Shown: positions 61,772-64,000 of the stretch, one piece after another | Layout: every line of letters begins with the position of its first letter | How positions within the stretch are numbered: the stretch's first letter is position 1 | NCBI GenBank assembly: GCA_001692895.1 | Contig: KV748242.1 | Location: forward strand, 744,001 to 808,000 | Length of the DNA stretch: 64,000 nucleotides | Direction of reading: 5' to 3' | Source: Cenococcum geophilum 1.58 | Taxonomy: Eukaryota > Ascomycota > Dothideomycetes > Gloniales > Gloniaceae | Notes under the pieces: generated by a model | The model's input: only the letters and a program-made list of their open reading frames with translations | Told to the model about the DNA's origin: nothing | Databases searched by the model: none | Made by a program: the position numbers and the translations under genes

Positions 61772-63622
61772 CTACAAGTCCTTAAACACCTCCATCATCT
61801 TCCCAAAATCCGGCGTCCCCAGCCCCGTCACCGGATCCCACCCTTCCACCGCCTCAAACCCATCCGTCCCGCAACCCGGATTGCTCCCCTCGACGACATC
61901 CCTCACGAACTTGCCAGCATACTTGTAAACCGCGGGGTTCAAGAACCCCAAACTGGGCTTCCCGGCCGCAAGCCGCGCCTCGTTGACCATGACGACCATG
62001 GCAGCGAACACGGGCGTCGACGCGCTCGTCCCGTAAATCGAGGTCGCCACCCCGCCCATCACGACCTGGTAGTTGGCGCCGTTGACGCTGAGGTCCGGCA
62101 CCGCGCGCGCCTTGCCCGTGTCGTTGAACCGGTCCGCGCCGTACGGCGGCGGGGAGTTGCTGAACCACGAGGACACGGCCGCCTGCTGGTAGCTGGGGAG
62201 CGCGAAGAGGTTGCTGAAGCCGCCGCCGGAGCGGATGGTTTGGTAGATGGCGACTTCGGGCTGGTCGCCCGCGGCGAGGGCGGCCGTGAGGTTGGTGGTG
62301 GAGCGGTCGATTTGGGTCGCGCCGATGGCAGTTACGTAGGGGCATGTGGCGGGGAAGTCGGGTTGGAATTGCCCTGGGGGGGTTGTTAGCTTTGGGGGTG
62401 CTTGGGTTGGGTGTTTGTTTTAGTTGCTTGGGAAGGGTGGGGATGGGATAGGGAGTGGCATACCATCGTCGGTGCAGTTGTCGGTGTTGCCGGCGACGCC
62501 GTGGTCAGCGGTCGAAAAGAGGACGGACACGCCCTGCAGCCCGAGCTTCATGTACTCGTTGCACATCATCTCCGCGTAGGCTGCGCTGATGTCGTTCTCG
62601 TTTTGTCCCCACGACGTCGAGACGACCTTGGTTTTGATGAAATCGGCATCTGACGCGTCGTTGTTCGTCGCGCCCACTTGGTACAGCGTCACCTTCTGCG
62701 GGTACACGAGGTCCATGCCGAACTGCAAGTCCAAGTTCGACTCGATGTTGTTGTCGAAGTCGGTCGGGTTGTCGACGTCGATGCTGCCACTGTTGATTGA
62801 CTTGAAGATTGGGCGCTGGCCAACGGCTGCGGGGGTATAGTTGGCGAAGAAAGCGTCGAGGTCAGCTTCATTGTAGGTGTTGGGGCTGTACTCGACAATG
62901 CCGAAGCTGTTATCGGGGGAGGGCTTGGAGGTTGCCTTTGGGATGTTGTAGAGAGCGCGTAAACAGTCAGGCGTGATCCGATCAACGCAGCCCTGCATAT
63001 CATTGCTTCCATTGCTGGTGGGCGTACTTGCGGCATCACTCTCCCCGTTCGGTACGTGGTTTGGCACGTCACGCTTCTTCATATGCGGCTTGACGTCGAA
63101 GTGCAAGGTAGGGGTAATGATGTTGATGTGCTCGGTGATATGGGCAGGGACGCTGTACTCCTCGCATGCGACATAGCCCTTACCGGATTCGCTGTGTTCG
63201 TAGACGTAGTACTCGGTCTTGAGCAGGCGCTCGATTTCCGCAACCGAAGCCTCAAACTCGAGAGTGTGAAGGGCACCCGAGGTTCTAATGTTGACGAAAC
63301 CATGCTCGGACAGCCACTGCAGGACTGCCTTGCTGCTCTCGTCGCTAGGAGCAAAGGTCTTGGTGATCTCTTTAACCGACCAATGCTTGCCGTACTTGGA
63401 GGAGGCCGGATTTGATACCTCGTCCAGATACTCATGTGCACGCTCAAGGTTCCGTTGTTTCAAGCTAACACGCACAGGGAGGACAGCCCGGGCATCCATC
63501 TTGGCCCTCTTGGCCCATTTTGCGGGCAGGCGGTCACGCTTCTCACGAACGACATGTTTGTAAGTAGGAAAGGCTGAAGTAGTAGCAATGAATGCAACGA
63601 ACGCAGGTAGCAAAAAATGCAT
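61772..63622 (-). CDS. Secreted sedolisin-type tripeptidyl peptidase (S53)
   Basis: Two exons, 63622-62464 and 62373-61772, joined over a 90-bp intron (GTATG...CAG). They total 1761 bp, or 586 residues plus stop. The ATG at 63622 gives a signal peptide (MHFLLPAFVAFIATTSA). Upstream the frame is open only through a TTG. A pro-domain of about 180 residues follows (SKYGKHWSVKEI and others) and ends near a basic MKKRD site. Catalytic features of S53 are NNIESNLDLQ with Glu294 and Asp298, oxyanion Asp373 in STADHG, and Ser503 in GTSAST. The calcium-binding end reads WDPVTGLGTPDF. Family members are acid-acting endo- or tripeptidyl peptidases secreted by fungi to degrade protein. Asn-X-Ser/Thr sites are present (for example NYT and NCT). 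Confidence 0.93.
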
Positions 63623-64000
63623 ATTGGAGACTACGAAAGAAAGAAACAAGTCGAGGAAGCAGGAGAGGAGAGATGTCTGGATGAGTGGTCTTGTAATGAG
63701 ACATACGAGAAGAATTGGAAAGACTCTTTATACTGTCTTCACGGAATCCACCAAGGCTATACATTTCGGTCATTCTGAAATTCCATTCGGCTCTACAGGT
63801 CTGAGCCCGTTAGCCCCAGCGTTGTTTCATGCTCCTTCGACGGCGTGCATGGAGGCCGTCTTCTAAGCTGGTAAGCGGCACCTCGCCTTATTCCGCTGCG
63901 CCGCTCTCTATGCCGGGAAATCCTCCTCGGTTGCGGAGTTGATGCAAACATCTGGTGCCCGGGTGGAGTTACTAGCCACTGATTTGATAAGATGGTTTGC
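63623..64000. other. Upstream region of the sedolisin gene
   Basis: Non-coding flank to the window end. Short frames here overlap and are not recognisable. A GTATAAAGAG stretch on the minus strand at about 63724-63733, roughly 100 bp before the start codon, could serve as a TATA box. Confidence 0.4.

Overview
The window looks like nuclear DNA of a filamentous ascomycete (Pezizomycotina). The genes have short introns (44-106 bp) with fungal splice sites. They include a HapB-type CCAAT-binding subunit and a secreted sedolisin. The middle of the window is a large AT-rich block with the marks of repeat-induced point mutation (RIP): CpA and TpG are almost absent, TpA is in excess, and dead frames are broken mainly by TAA and TAG. 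As a counted example, bases 21001-21060 hold 13 TpA and no CpA or TpG. The species cannot be told from this sequence.

Layout. Bases 1-2460 hold the 5' part of an aldos-2-ulose (1,5-anhydrofructose) dehydratase homologue on the minus strand, cut by the window start. Bases 2538-44180 are a transposon block. Bases 44294-48186 hold a complete GH31 alpha-1,4-glucan lyase on the plus strand, which I split into 11 exons giving 1104 codons plus stop. A decayed hAT transposon with a SINE-like insertion follows (about 48.4-51 kb), then intergenic DNA with a second copy of the SINE-like repeat. hapB lies at 54558-55697 (minus), followed by 6 kb of gene-poor DNA, and a two-exon sedolisin protease lies at 61772-63622 (minus).

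How the genes fit together. Glucan lyase releases 1,5-anhydro-D-fructose from starch or glycogen, and the dehydratase family converts that sugar to microthecin. The two genes are head to head. Only about 190 bp of non-repeat DNA remain between their start codons once the transposon block is removed, so the block appears to have grown inside a shared divergent promoter.

The transposon block is a readable stack. An old 5'-truncated Gypsy chromovirus (called C here) has been entered by four later elements, each with its own 5-bp target duplication: a second chromovirus (A, aatct), a 551-bp TRIM (attac), a Copia element (B, cttac/cttat) and a third Gypsy (D, ttata). A sister copy of D in the other orientation (E, atttt) sits inside a 0.9-kb terminal-inverted-repeat element further right, and itself carries a 1.0-kb repeat flanked by 14-bp duplications. 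Two short solo-LTR-like elements and the TRIM are much less mutated than their surroundings. Element A carries an antisense reading frame between pol and its 3' LTR.
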